From NCBI GenBank assembly GCA_044238735.1, contig JBIICS010000003.1:1-49883 (forward strand): 49,883 nt of DNA. The letters run 5' to 3'. Below, in pieces: positions 28,201 to 38,100 of the stretch (within the stretch, counting starts at the first letter, position 1; the number at the start of each line of letters is the position of its first letter). The DNA is from JBIICS01 sp044238735. Lineage in GTDB: Bacteria; Bacteroidota; Bacteroidia; UBA4408. A program made the position numbers and the translations under genes. The notes beneath the pieces are model-generated. The model was given only the letters and a program-made list of their open reading frames with translations. It made no database searches and was not told where the DNA came from.

Positions 28201-30230
28201 AACACCCAGTCTTCGCTGGTTGTAGCAGAAGATGGGGTATGTATATCACCCGCATAACAACTGTTGGCAACAATAAGCGGATACTTACCCTGGTTATTGT
28301 AATTAGAAGCGTAATCTATACTTACATCAAAACTACTACCGGCCGCATGGCCAAAAAAAGTCATTAAACTTACGCCATTATTAATTAAGTTTTTAACCGA
28401 ATCGGGCACATTGGTTTGAATGGGCTGATTTGTTGTTTTAGAAAACAAATGTATTTTACCGCCAAAATAAAAATCTACGAGTGTATCTGCATATATCTGC
28501 AAATAACTCTTTAATTCATTATTTTGATTAATGTCTGTGCCACCCGCAAAATGCAATATGTTCTTCATCCACAATGCAGGAGCGTTATTTTCGAATTCAA
28601 TTATTTTATTTAAATAGTCTTGGGCCTCAACATTATTTTTTGCTGCCACTCTTCCGGTTGCTAACGAAGGGACCAGTTCAGGAGTATTAATATTTGCAGT
28701 AATCAGATTATCAGACGCAGGTTCTCCCCAAGTAGGCACAAGACAGGAGTTGTAATTGGTACTGTTAAATCTGTTGTTAGAGCTGGAAATTCCTTTACCT
28801 AGCAACAATAAATACCGGGCCCTGGTTCCGTTATTTAAAAGGTTTACTATCAATCCCCTTATTGCATATGGATTTTTATTAATACCGTGTGCATATTGTT
28901 CGTATAATTCATTGATATTTACATAGGAAGCGTTTAATCCTTTAGAAGTTCGATAGGTAGCGTAGTTATTGGCAGCCTGAGAAAGTGAAGGATGGCTAAC
29001 GATTAAAAACTCCGCTCCGTTTAAGGTTGTTTTATAATTAGTGAAAAAACCCGGCGAACTACCTGTGGGATTTGCCAGTTTTATATTGTTAATCGCTTTT
29101 ATTTTAGCCTGACTAACAATGACGCATTGATGTTGAGCCCCTATTGATGGAATGAGTGCTGAAAATCCAGATCCGTTATTAAAAAAACTAATTCTAAACT
29201 TACCGCTTAAATCGTATAAAATACTATTAGTGGCTGTTCCGGAAAATTTAGTAAAATCTAAACGCGTTTTAGCCTCATTAAATTCTTCATTCAAATAAAA
29301 ATTAAAAAAAGCAGAATCCTCAAAATTACATAGGTGAGGATACATTAATTCGGTATATGCAAGCCCAATCCGGCCTGTTGAATTTACTCCTGGAAACGCA
29401 ATAGAATTTACAGCGATAGCATTATTGGCGTTTAGAAGGGAGTTATTTATAATTAATTTTCGTTTAATATGATTGAAATCGGTATAACTGGTATCGGTAA
29501 GGGGCGTGTTGTTAAAAACAAACTGAACCGTATTTTTGCCCGTTGCATCCGTAATTAATCCGTATTTTAAAGTTGCATTTGCACCCGAATAAATTTGGGG
29601 TGCCGGAAGATTTATATTTAATGATGAACCAACTCCAAAAATGCTGCTTACATAACCCTCCCCATCCATATAGCCTGGTTCTCCCAAGCCAAATATAACT
29701 CTTGGTCCACCGTGATAATAATTATTGAAATATCTTAAAACTGATTTATAATAAAAGTTAACCGGTGTATAAGTGCTAAAGTTATTATCGTTTTGAACGC
29801 TATATCTTAAATTTCCCGAAAATTGATTATTGTAGGTAAGGTAATAATAGGCGGTGTCGCCAAACAAACTGAAATATGGATTAACCTGTTGGGATGGATT
29901 TTTATAAAATACGCTATCAAAATATCCATCATTTCGTTGACCATAAAATTCAATAAAATCGTTTGTATTAAAAATACCATCACCTTCACCTTCAATGAAT
30001 AGAGGAATTTCTTGACCCCTTGCAAATAGTTGTATATTTTTGGCTGAAATACTATTTACAGGATATCCTGCCTGAACCAAACTAGCATAATTTATGCGGT
30101 AAATACCATCTTCGGTAACAGGAAACCGCCAGTATTTTTGAGAATAATTTATCCATTCATTTCCGTATGGCTGTGCTTTAGCCGAAACTATCCACAAGCT
30201 TACTAAAATAAATGAAATTAACGTTCTCAT
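25257..30230 (-). CDS. porU2: PorU2-like type IX secretion sortase (C25 peptidase family)
   Basis: This 1657-aa protein has a signal peptide (SAKAQ, about residue 19), a long beta-rich N-terminal region and a gingipain-type C25 domain (about 395-760). The catalytic His628 lies in FFGHAAGSSFD and Cys658 in ANSCYAGD, 30 residues apart, close to the spacing in gingipains and PorU. CARDB-like beta domains follow, and a FlgD/T9SS-like C-terminal domain (LNYPNPFSTSTRFVF ... NGVYFYKVV). PorU proper is usually near 1100-1300 aa; this length and the adjacent PorV-type gene fit the group I recall as PorU2. The expected role is removing sorting domains and anchoring cargo at the surface. It overlaps the PorV-like stop by 4 bases. 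Confidence 0.82.
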   Translation of the reverse strand: MRTLISFILVSLWIVSAKAQPYGNEWINYSQKYWRFPVTEDGIYRINYASLVQAGYPVNSISAKNIQLFARGQEIPLFIEGEGDGIFNTNDFIEFYGQRNDGYFDSVFYKNPSQQVNPYFSLFGDTAYYYLTYNNQFSGNLRYSVQNDNNFSTYTPVNFYYKSVLRYFNNYYHGGPRVIFGLGEPGYMDGEGYVSSIFGVGSSLNINLPAPQIYSGANATLKYGLITDATGKNTVQFVFNNTPLTDTSYTDFNHIKRKLIINNSLLNANNAIAVNSIAFPGVNSTGRIGLAYTELMYPHLCNFEDSAFFNFYLNEEFNEAKTRLDFTKFSGTATNSILYDLSGKFRISFFNNGSGFSALIPSIGAQHQCVIVSQAKIKAINNIKLANPTGSSPGFFTNYKTTLNGAEFLIVSHPSLSQAANNYATYRTSKGLNASYVNINELYEQYAHGINKNPYAIRGLIVNLLNNGTRARYLLLLGKGISSSNNRFNSTNYNSCLVPTWGEPASDNLITANINTPELVPSLATGRVAAKNNVEAQDYLNKIIEFENNAPALWMKNILHFAGGTDINQNNELKSYLQIYADTLVDFYFGGKIHLFSKTTNQPIQTNVPDSVKNLINNGVSLMTFFGHAAGSSFDVSIDYASNYNNQGKYPLIVANSCYAGDIHTPSSATTSEDWVLNKNKGAIGFLAQVGTGVTSFLNIYSTNLFNNIGKINYGKSIGTSIQNAINTSSSVQNNIMRATCLEMTLHGDPAIILNSPAKPDFLVTANNIITSPQNIDATVDSFTVKAVINNIGRAYNQPVQIEYKRTLPNQITEVYATQINRSYYADTAYFKFPTKSFEAGGINNFCVNADPSNAIDELENYINNKACYGVNINSDDVFPIYPYNYSVIPNDTTRLIASTSNPLAPLRNYKFQIDTTDLFNSPFLKQTTVNKPGGIVQWNLPFLLTDSTVYFWRVAYDDGSTNLKWKEFSFQYIPAKSGWGQSHFFQFKENEFTFLNYNRNIRKLEYVNSSVNIQCDVIGNSVSFATGYKIDGNIMDYAGCGFTPQINIAVIDTLTFKPWLTDRNNYGNNNAFINGQSACGSRINPDASFAFAPSNPSQLQAMRMFLDTAIPNGYYILMYTYVHGDFSKWDNTTISFLNSLGGNVNNFMGSVPYIFFCKKGDVNSAEQVIGTSINEVINYNKVVSKNWNYGNMNSVIAGPANKWNSFHWRTRSIEVPSNDEVIAKIYGLKNLSEKGTLLAQFDPSTLDVLDLYNYADANVYPYLKLNFYTKDDITLNPRQLRYWRLLHDEVPEAAVAPNIKMEISNSNVNSGEDIKLTLAVKNISDVNMDSLMINYWIINNNNQRIDLPYNLQQPLPYKRQSPLFKEDTMYSTITIPTLSLSGSNSIWMEINPNNDQPEKYHFNNFFNLSFGVNPDKINPLLDVTFDGIRIMNGDIVSAKPDVLITLKDENKFLAINDTSLFNLYLIEPDNANRIPLYFAETPYYKLEFTPASLPSNRAKINYKPSFTKDGVYQLVVQGKDVSGNRSGSNEYKISFEIVTKSTITEVLNYPNPFSTSTRFVFTLTGSEIPTYFKIQILSISGKVVREIDLSELGSIHIGRNITEYAWDGTDSFGDKLANGVYFYKVVTNINGQTIEKRETKADTFFKKGFGKLYIMR

Positions 30231-31321
30231 GGTTTTGCATTCACTTTTCGGTTAATGTCTAATCGCAAAGAAATGACATTAGAATATAACGCCACCGACT
30301 GGTCGCCAATATCAGTTAAGGCATAATCTATACTAAACATTTTTATTTTTATTCCAACACCAAAATTAGGTTGCATAGTATATTCCAGTTTACCGGTAAT
30401 ATCTGTTGCCTGCTGTATATTGCCAATACCAGCTCTTATATAAGCTATGTTAGCATAAGAAAATTCCATACCGGCATGAGGGTCTATATTTAGATTTTTA
30501 CTTTTGATTAAAACGTTTCTAAATCCGTCGAAAGTAAAATCGGCATCTAAAATACCGGTTAAAGTAAATTTAGAATTAAAACTGTGTTTATATCCAGAAC
30601 TTAATATAATGCGGGGAGCGGTAATCTCGGTACTGTTTACGGGAATTTCGTTTCCGGTTGCGGCAAATACTTCTTTGGTTTTATCATTTAAGTTGTACGA
30701 CCATGCATTAAAAGTATTGGTGATATCTCTACCCATGGCTCCAAAACGCCAATTGTTTTTGTGATATTGAATTCCGGCATCCAATCCGAACCCCCACGAT
30801 TTACCAAAGCCACCAATAATACGATGGATAATTTTTGCATTAGCTCCAATAGTTAAACCCTTGATTTTAGTTTTTCTTGCTGCAGAAAAGAAAAAAGCAT
30901 TATCAGCAATTGAAAAACTAGAAATTCGGCTATAATCTACCACTCCATTTGCATCAATCAATTCTATAGTGTTTGGAATATCATCAACACCAAAACGTAT
31001 AAAAGATGCAGAAACGGTTGTATTTGAGTCTACCCTTGTTCCAAATGCGCCGTAATCAAACTTGGCAATACCGGCAAAATAACTGCTGTGCATTAAAGCC
31101 AGTTGCGCCTTGTCTTCCATTCGAGCCAGACCGGCCGGATTCCAATAACCAGATGTAACATCGTTTACAATTGAAGCCTGTGCACCCGACATGCCTAAAC
31201 CTCTGGCGCCCACCCCAATGTTTAAGAATTCGTTACTGTACTTTCTGATGCTTTGTGCATTAGCAAACTGACTTATGATTATTAAAATGCTGATGTGTAT
31301 ATAAATCCGGGATGTTTTCAT
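30227..31321 (-). CDS. porV2: PorV/PorQ-family outer-membrane protein (PorV2-like)
   Basis: This 364-aa FadL-type barrel has a signal peptide ending SQFANAQ. The family start is clear: NIGVGARGLGMSGAQASIVNDVTSGYWNPAGLA. PorV carries T9SS cargo to the sortase and PorQ has a related role. The gene overlaps the PorU2-like gene by 4 bases (ATGA), so the two should be made in step. A TAAATTTG -7 element (31349-31356, minus) lies before the ATG. Whether it is PorV2 or another member of the family cannot be settled by eye. Confidence 0.82.
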   Translation of the reverse strand: MKTSRIYIHISILIIISQFANAQSIRKYSNEFLNIGVGARGLGMSGAQASIVNDVTSGYWNPAGLARMEDKAQLALMHSSYFAGIAKFDYGAFGTRVDSNTTVSASFIRFGVDDIPNTIELIDANGVVDYSRISSFSIADNAFFFSAARKTKIKGLTIGANAKIIHRIIGGFGKSWGFGLDAGIQYHKNNWRFGAMGRDITNTFNAWSYNLNDKTKEVFAATGNEIPVNSTEITAPRIILSSGYKHSFNSKFTLTGILDADFTFDGFRNVLIKSKNLNIDPHAGMEFSYANIAYIRAGIGNIQQATDITGKLEYTMQPNFGVGIKIKMFSIDYALTDIGDQSVALYSNVISLRLDINRKVNAKP

Positions 31322-31348
31322 TTTAGAGTTGATGCTTTGGCACTAACA

Positions 31349-31356
31349 CAAATTTA
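31349..31356 (-). promoter_or_regulatory. Candidate -7 element before the PorV2-PorU2-lnt unit
   Basis: The minus strand reads TAAATTTG, an exact TAnnTTTG match, 27 bases before the PorV-like ATG. The -33 box is not clear. If it is real, the sortase unit can be transcribed separately from the two genes upstream. Confidence 0.35.
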
Positions 31357-31378
31357 ACCTAAAAATTGTACAATTTTC

Positions 31379-32845
31379 TTAATTTTTCTTAATAGCAACC
31401 GTATAAGGATCTACTGATAATTCGTGACTTTTTGGAATTAATTCCATTGTTTCGCAGTTAATAAATACAACGTTACCGTTTTTACCGGCACAATCGGTGG
31501 TGTGGTGAGGTGCAGGGCCACCCGGGCTAATATTTCGGTTAGTAACCCAAATACTGTTGGTTGATTCATCGTATGCAAGTCCATGGGGTTGAAAACCCGA
31601 ATACAGATGTTTTACCAGATTATTGGTTCCGATATCAATGATAGAGATTACTCCTTTTCGTTTTAAAGCTGCATTATTTAAATTAATATCATCTTCCATA
31701 CAACTAACGTAAAGTCTGTTTTTTTTAGGATCCAAGGTCATTTCTAATGGATATTCTCCAACCGGAATTACCTTAATAAGCTGATCGCTTTGGGTTTCCA
31801 AAACTCTTACTTCGTTGGAGCTTTGGCAGGTAACATAGTAGTATTGTTCATCCGGAGTAAAAAATATTTCATGTGCATCGTACTTTGAAGTTAAACTCGG
31901 CGTTTCTCCATTACCCAAAACAATTTGATCAACGGATGGAAACAAAGGATCGCTGATATCTAGTTTATAAATGAAGTTTCCGGTTTGAGCCGTTAAATAA
32001 AGCCATTTTCCATCCTTTGTAACATAACTTCCATGTGGGTAGTTTAAAAATCCTGGTCCCTGATATAGTTTAACTAAACTCAATTGCTCTAGATCAATGT
32101 AAGCCACCTTGCCCTCGGCACTCCAATCTACCACAAAAGCTTTTTTAGAATCCGAACTTATGGTAACCGTATTCCAGTTGCCCAAGCCAATTTCTATGTT
32201 AGCTAGAAGTTTATCGTCGGTTGTGTTATACACTTGCAAAACACTTCCATTAATAAATGTAACAACCCACTTTTTGTTATCAGGACTAACTTTAACCTGA
32301 TGCGGTGATTCGGTTATACCACTTAAAACACCTACCTCAACATAGTTAGAAACAACCTTAAATTTCAAATCCATTACCGCTACAATATCGCAACCCTGGT
32401 TTGTGATGTATGCCTTTTCTCTCCCCGGGCTATCTTTAAAAAATTTTTCACCGTTTCGGTTAGGAGCTCCAACACTAATCCAGTTTCTTATAGTTTCAAT
32501 CTCTTGTTTGCTTAGAACCGGATTATTAACCGGCATTGTTGGGGAGTTAGATACACCTAAATCCTGATGTATATTTACAAAAGTAAAAAATGGGCTTTTA
32601 TTGGGAAACCCACCAACCACTGAAGCACCGCTATTTGCTCCTTTAAAAAGATCACTCCAGGTTTCCAGGGATAAACCCGAGGCCGCTGTTTTATCATTTT
32701 GAGTATGACAGCCGGCTGTTGCACATTTGTTTTTGGTAATCAGCGCAATTTCGTTAGGAAATTCAGTAACAGAAAGTTCATTTTCAAAATTCCCGTATTT
32801 ACAGGAACTTATAAAGATAATTAGTATGAAAACATAATATTTCAT
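31379..32845 (-). CDS. Lipoprotein with CX4CH heme-type motif and YncE-like beta-propeller
   Basis: This 488-aa protein begins with a lipobox (FISSC, Cys15). Residues 41-47 (CATAGCH) form a CX4CH motif, an unusual spacing for c-type heme attachment, in a short cytochrome-like domain to about residue 130 (MPVNNP ... IETIRNWISVGAP), where the Met could be the distal ligand. The rest is a seven-blade-type propeller of YncE repeats (VYNTTDDKLLANIEIG, KKAFVVDW, VRVLETQSDQLIKVIPVG). Similar c-type/propeller proteins occur in Bacteroidota and Planctomycetes. A redox or surface-binding role is possible but not shown. Its ATG overlaps the preceding stop by one base (TAATG). Confidence 0.75.
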   Translation of the reverse strand: MKYYVFILIIFISSCKYGNFENELSVTEFPNEIALITKNKCATAGCHTQNDKTAASGLSLETWSDLFKGANSGASVVGGFPNKSPFFTFVNIHQDLGVSNSPTMPVNNPVLSKQEIETIRNWISVGAPNRNGEKFFKDSPGREKAYITNQGCDIVAVMDLKFKVVSNYVEVGVLSGITESPHQVKVSPDNKKWVVTFINGSVLQVYNTTDDKLLANIEIGLGNWNTVTISSDSKKAFVVDWSAEGKVAYIDLEQLSLVKLYQGPGFLNYPHGSYVTKDGKWLYLTAQTGNFIYKLDISDPLFPSVDQIVLGNGETPSLTSKYDAHEIFFTPDEQYYYVTCQSSNEVRVLETQSDQLIKVIPVGEYPLEMTLDPKKNRLYVSCMEDDINLNNAALKRKGVISIIDIGTNNLVKHLYSGFQPHGLAYDESTNSIWVTNRNISPGGPAPHHTTDCAGKNGNVVFINCETMELIPKSHELSVDPYTVAIKKN

Positions 32846-35022
32846 TACTCTTTCAATAATTTAAACACTTTGTGTTCAAAATTGTTTAGCACCTTTACAA
32901 AATATAAGCCGGAGGTGAGCATCGAAATATCTACAGTTTCATTGGGCTGGTAATTAGCCTCTAAAATTAATTTACCTGCTAAATTATATATTTCAAAAAT
33001 CACTTTAGTATTTAACTGATGAAACTTAAAACTGTTTGTAGCTGGGTTAGGAAAAATTGTAAGGTTTTGTAAAGACAATTTTGAGAAACCGGTACTTTTA
33101 ATAACGCTAAACAGACGAACACCTCCGGCATAATTTCCAATTAGCATTTCATTAATACCGTCGTTGTTTAAATCAGCTATTGCTGGATGGGTTCTAAATC
33201 CTAAATTAAGATTAGCTACACTATCGTTTACTAATGAAAAGGTTCCGGTTAAATTACCGTCGATATTGCCAAATTTAAGAATAGGACCATTTGCAGAACC
33301 TACATACAAGACCGTGTTATTATCTTCTTTACAGAAAGCAGGCGAAGCATAACCTACCGAATTTCCCTGAATGGCCGCTATATTAATGTTTCCGAATGGT
33401 TTTTTTATAAGTTTAAACTTTGATAATCCACTTGTAGCAGTATCTTGATAATAACTGAGCCTTCCATCGCTGCCTCCAATTATAAGATCGAGGCGATTAT
33501 CGTTATTTAAATCGTATAAAGTTGGTTTTGCAAAATTGCCTACATCAATGTTTTGCATTTTAGTTTGCTTTAAGCTAAAACTAGCTGTATTTCCATTTCC
33601 TGCTGTGTTTTCAAAAAACATAATTTCACCCACACTGGTTCCGATAAGCATGTCTTTATCCCCATCATAATCAACATCGCCAAAACAGGGAGCCAAGTTA
33701 GCAAGTGGCGCATATTGCAGTAAACCTGCAAAGTCGCTATTATCTAGTGTAAATTTAGGTTTTTGCAAGGTGCCGGTATTTTTATACGATACCAGCTTAG
33801 AGTTGCCAACGCCGTTTACTTTATAAGAATAATTACCGATGATAATGTCGGTAAGTCCATCCTGATTATAGTCAAAAAAACTAGGGAATGCACCCTCCCC
33901 CACATCAATCATTTGATCCTGTAAAAAATTACGTTGCTGTAATTCCAGGTAAACTGCTTTTGAGGTATCAATATCCTTATATAGCCAAACATTAGAAAAA
34001 TTATCAGAAGCATTAGGTCCATTTGGACAAGCGATCACATCGTTTTGTCCGTCGTTATTAGCATCAATACTATAGAAAGCAGGAAAGATGTATAAATTAA
34101 CCGGCACATCATAGCTAGGAAAAATACTATCCTGTGAACTGATGTAAGCTTCATTTATGGTGCCACTATTGAATAAAAAGGTTGCTTTAGGAAAAGAAAT
34201 ATCACCCAACACAACTTCTTTATCTCCATCACCATCGCTATCAAAAGCGAAAACGGTAGAACCCGCATGTTGTATATTTTGGTCTTCCACAACAAAACCC
34301 CATCCCCTGCATGTTTGATTAAGGTAAACGGAATTGGTAGCAAAATCTTCCTTTACTTTTCCCCAGCAGGCATCTTCCAGTTTAAATTGATCCAGTTTAC
34401 AACCTTGTCCGTTTTCTATGGAATAATTTCTGTGATACTCGATGGTGGTACCTCCAACGGGGAAAGTCAGCACATCTAAATCCCCATCATTATCCATATC
34501 AATTATTGCAGGAATATCAACCCTGGAAACATATAAATTCGAAATTAAATTACCCCCAAAATCGCTGTTTACCATGTTACTGGCTAATTCAAAACTTAGT
34601 TCGGTTGACGAAGATGTATTATAAAAAACTTTGAAGCCATTTCCAACACTGCTTAACACATCTTGTTTTCCATCGCAATTAAGGTCGCGAAGCAAAACCC
34701 AATCGGTTAAACCATCAGGAAATTTACTTTCATACTGAGGTGCGTAAACAAATTTAATAGTATCTATTCCTCCTTTATTTAGGTAGGTAGTTATACGGTT
34801 TCCATTTCGGTCAAAAACAAACAAATCCTTTTTACCGTCGTTATTTAAATCCATTTCGGATAACTGAGCATTATTTATTCCGCCGGCCCAAGCAGAATTT
34901 AAAATTCTTCCACCCTGAATAACTTCTATACTATCTATAGGAGTAAGATCTTGTGCTTTTAATAAAACGGATTGAAAAAGAAAAAAGTCAATTACAAATA
35001 AAATAAGGATGAGTCGCATCAT
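32845..35022 (-). CDS. FG-GAP/VCBS-repeat surface protein with T9SS type A sorting domain
   Basis: I start at the ATG at 35022 (725 aa, MMRLILILFVIDF). An upstream in-frame TTG at 35061 would spoil the signal peptide and overlap a TAATTTTG promoter-like box. The body has nine Ca-binding-type loops in propeller blades, for example DLNNDGKKDLFVF, DMDNDGDLDVLTF, DSDGDGDKEVVLG, DANNDGQNDVIAC, DYNQDGLTDIIIG, DVDYDGDKDMLIG and DLNNDGINEMLIG. The C-terminal 80 residues (IFPNPATNSFKFHQL ... GLYFVKVLNN) are a T9SS signal. The neighbours suggest it shares an operon with the heme-type lipoprotein. Binding or adhesion is likely; no enzyme motif is seen. Confidence 0.87.
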   Translation of the reverse strand: MMRLILILFVIDFFLFQSVLLKAQDLTPIDSIEVIQGGRILNSAWAGGINNAQLSEMDLNNDGKKDLFVFDRNGNRITTYLNKGGIDTIKFVYAPQYESKFPDGLTDWVLLRDLNCDGKQDVLSSVGNGFKVFYNTSSSTELSFELASNMVNSDFGGNLISNLYVSRVDIPAIIDMDNDGDLDVLTFPVGGTTIEYHRNYSIENGQGCKLDQFKLEDACWGKVKEDFATNSVYLNQTCRGWGFVVEDQNIQHAGSTVFAFDSDGDGDKEVVLGDISFPKATFLFNSGTINEAYISSQDSIFPSYDVPVNLYIFPAFYSIDANNDGQNDVIACPNGPNASDNFSNVWLYKDIDTSKAVYLELQQRNFLQDQMIDVGEGAFPSFFDYNQDGLTDIIIGNYSYKVNGVGNSKLVSYKNTGTLQKPKFTLDNSDFAGLLQYAPLANLAPCFGDVDYDGDKDMLIGTSVGEIMFFENTAGNGNTASFSLKQTKMQNIDVGNFAKPTLYDLNNDNRLDLIIGGSDGRLSYYQDTATSGLSKFKLIKKPFGNINIAAIQGNSVGYASPAFCKEDNNTVLYVGSANGPILKFGNIDGNLTGTFSLVNDSVANLNLGFRTHPAIADLNNDGINEMLIGNYAGGVRLFSVIKSTGFSKLSLQNLTIFPNPATNSFKFHQLNTKVIFEIYNLAGKLILEANYQPNETVDISMLTSGLYFVKVLNNFEHKVFKLLKE

Positions 35023-35036
35023 ATTGCTTAATTTAC

Positions 35037-35044
35037 ACAAAATT
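35037..35044 (-). promoter_or_regulatory. Candidate -7 element of the VCBS-T9SS gene
   Basis: The minus strand reads TAATTTTG, an exact -7 match, 14 bases before the ATG chosen at 35022. A TTG lies too close (13 bases) to be a good -33 box. Its position argues against the upstream TTG start at 35061. Confidence 0.35.
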
Positions 35045-35119
35045 AGGGGGATTTTGAGCAAGGGGGATTTTAAATATATAAATACCTGATTTTCATATAT
35101 CTATAACGCCAAAAAAGAC

Positions 35120-35151
35120 TTTGGTTTTAATAAACTTAAAAGTTATATTTG
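35120..35151 (+). promoter_or_regulatory. secDF promoter
   Basis: TTTG (35120-35123), exactly 20 bases, then TATATTTG (35144-35151): a full match to the Bacteroidota TTTG-N19-21-TAnnTTTG pattern. The leader to the ATG at 35189 would be about 30 bases. Confidence 0.75.
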
Positions 35152-35188
35152 CACCTCATTTTTTGATTTAAAGTATAATTAAATAAAC

Positions 35189-38100
35189 ATGCAGAACAAA
35201 GGTGCCATCAGGCTTTTTGCCATTTTACTTGCGCTGGTTTGTATTTACCAGTTATCATTTACGTTAAAAACCTATTTTGTTGAACAAGATGCCAAAGAAT
35301 TTGCTGGCGGCGATCCAAAAAAAGAGAAAGCTTATTTAGATTCAGTTGCGGGTCAGCCGGTTTACAACCTCTTGCTTAAAAAATACACTTACAAAGAATG
35401 TAAGGAAAGAGAAATTAATTTGGGTCTGGATTTAAAAGGAGGTATGAACGTAACCTTAGAGGTTTCTATGGTTGATTTAATCCGCTCGATGAGTAACTAC
35501 AACACGGATGAAAAGTTTAATAAAGCTTTGGTTCGTGCTACTGAAATGCAGAAAAGCAGTCAGGATGATTACGTTACGCTTTTCGGTAAGGCTTTTGAAG
35601 AAGTAAATCCGGGTGCAAAATTATCAGCCATATTTAATACGGTTGAGCTTAAAAATAAAGTTAAATACGAATCAACTAATGAAGAGGTTATCAAAGTAAT
35701 TAGAGAAGAAGCAAAAGGTGCATTTGATCGTTCATTTAATATTTTACGTACCCGTATTGATAAATTTGGAGTAACTCAACCAAACATCCAAAAATTAGAT
35801 GCATCAGGACGCATTTTAGTTGAATTACCGGGAGTTAAAGAACCTGAGCGTGTTAGAAAACTTTTACAAGGAACCGCAAATTTAGAGTTTTGGGAAACTT
35901 TCGAAAATGCTGAGGTTGCAGGTTTATTAGATAAAGCAAACACAAAACTTGCAAACATTAAAGCTGGCAAAACCGAAAATGACTCAACCGCTGCTTCTAA
36001 AGATTCTACGGCAACCGCCTCAGCGGCTGTTGAAGTAAAGGACAGTGCTAAAGCAGACAAAAAAGGAGCAGAAGGCCTTTTAACTAAATTAGACAATAAA
36101 GAAAAAACAGATACTGGCGTTGCTACAAAAGCGGGTAAAGCCGGAAGCATTAAAGATACTTCTGCTGCAGCTAAAAATCCTTTATTTAGTGTTTTACAAC
36201 CATCGGTTTATCAAAACGATAAGGGCATGTATTTAACCCCAGGTCCCGTAGTTGGTATAGTTGCTTTAAAGGACACTGGCAAAGTAAATGCACTATTAAA
36301 CATGCCCGAAATTAAATCGTTATTCCCTCGTAACTTACGTTTGTTATGGAGTGTAAAAGCATTTGACAAGGCTGGAAATTTTGTACAATTAGTAGCCATA
36401 AAAGTGAGTAGCCGCGATGGAAGGGCGCCTTTAGATGGTTCTGTGATTGTTGATGCAACGGGTGATTACAGTCAGTCTTCATCTGCTGCCGAAGTAGGCA
36501 TGACCATGAACGGAGAGGGTGCTGCATTATGGAAACGTTTAACAGCAGATAATATTGGAAAATCGGTAGCGATTGTATTAGATAATTATGTATACTCCTT
36601 CCCAACTGTTCAGTCTGAGATATCAGGCGGCCGTTCTCAAATAACCGGAAATTTTGATATTAATGAAGCAAAAGATTTAGCTAACATTTTAAAAGCAGGT
36701 AAAATGCCGGCTCCGGCTCGCATTGTATCCGAGGCCATTGTCGGACCTTCTTTAGGTCAAGAAGCCATTAACGCTGGTTTAGCGTCTTTTGCCATAGCAC
36801 TTATTTTAGTTCTAATTTTCATGGGTATATATTACAACAAGGCCGGCTGGATTGCAGATATAGCTTTGTTTGCTAACTTATTCTTTATTATGGGAGTTCT
36901 AGCTTCTTTGGGTGCAGTGCTTACCTTACCGGGTATTGCTGGTATGGTTTTAACTATTGGCCTATCTGTTGATGCGAATATTTTAGTGTTTGAACGTATA
37001 CGCGAAGAATTGAATTCTGGCGCTTCCACATCAGCGGCTATCCGCGAAGGTTTTAAAGGAGCTTTATCCTCTATTATCGATTCTAACGTTACTACATTAA
37101 TATTAGGGGTTATTCTTTACATATTTGGTTCCGGACCCATTCAAGGTTTTGCAACTACATTAATTATCGGTATTTGTACTTCTTTGTTTTCTGCATTATT
37201 TATAACACGCTTAATTTTCGAATATCTCTTAGTTAAAGAATCTCAAATTTCTTTCTATAATGATTTCTCTAAAAATGCATTTAAGAACTTAAAATTCAAC
37301 TTTGTTGGTAACAGGATTAAATACTACATCTTCTCCGGATTAATTATAGTTGCCGGTGTTGTTGGTTTATTTACCAATGGCTTAAATTTCGGTATCGATT
37401 TTAAAGGTGGGCGCTCTTATGTGGTAAGATTTGAAAAGTCGGATGTAACTTCCTCTAACATTCGTGAAGTACTTGCCGGACCACTTTCTAACGCTCCAGA
37501 AGTTAAAACATACGGTTCCAGTAATCAGTTAAAGATTACAACTACATACCTAATCAGTGAAAACTCTCAGGACGTAGATTCTAAAGTTGAAAAAACCTTA
37601 ACGGATGCATTAAATGCAAAAGGTTTAAAACACGAAATAATGAGTTCTCAGCGTGTAGGAGAAAATATTTCGGATGATATTAAACAAGGCGCTGTATGGT
37701 CTATTTTAATTGGATGTGCCTTAATGTTTGTGTTTATTGTTATTCGTTTTAGTCAGTGGCAATTTGGCTTGGGTGCGGTTGTAGCCTTACTTCACGATGT
37801 GTTAGTGGTATTATCGGTATTTGCCATTTTAAATGGTGTGGTCCCTTTTGCACTAGAAATTGACCAGCATTTTATTGCAGCAATTTTAACTGTTATGGGA
37901 TATTCGATGACAGATACCGTGGTGGTATTCGATCGTATTCGCGAGTATTTACATCTCAATAATAAAACCGAGTTAAGTGGAAATGAGAAAAGAAATGTAA
38001 TAAACGATGCATTAAATAATACCTTAAGTCGAACTTTAATTACTTCTTTAACTATCTTCTTGGTTCTATTGGCTATTTTCTTATTTGGTGGTGAAGTTAT

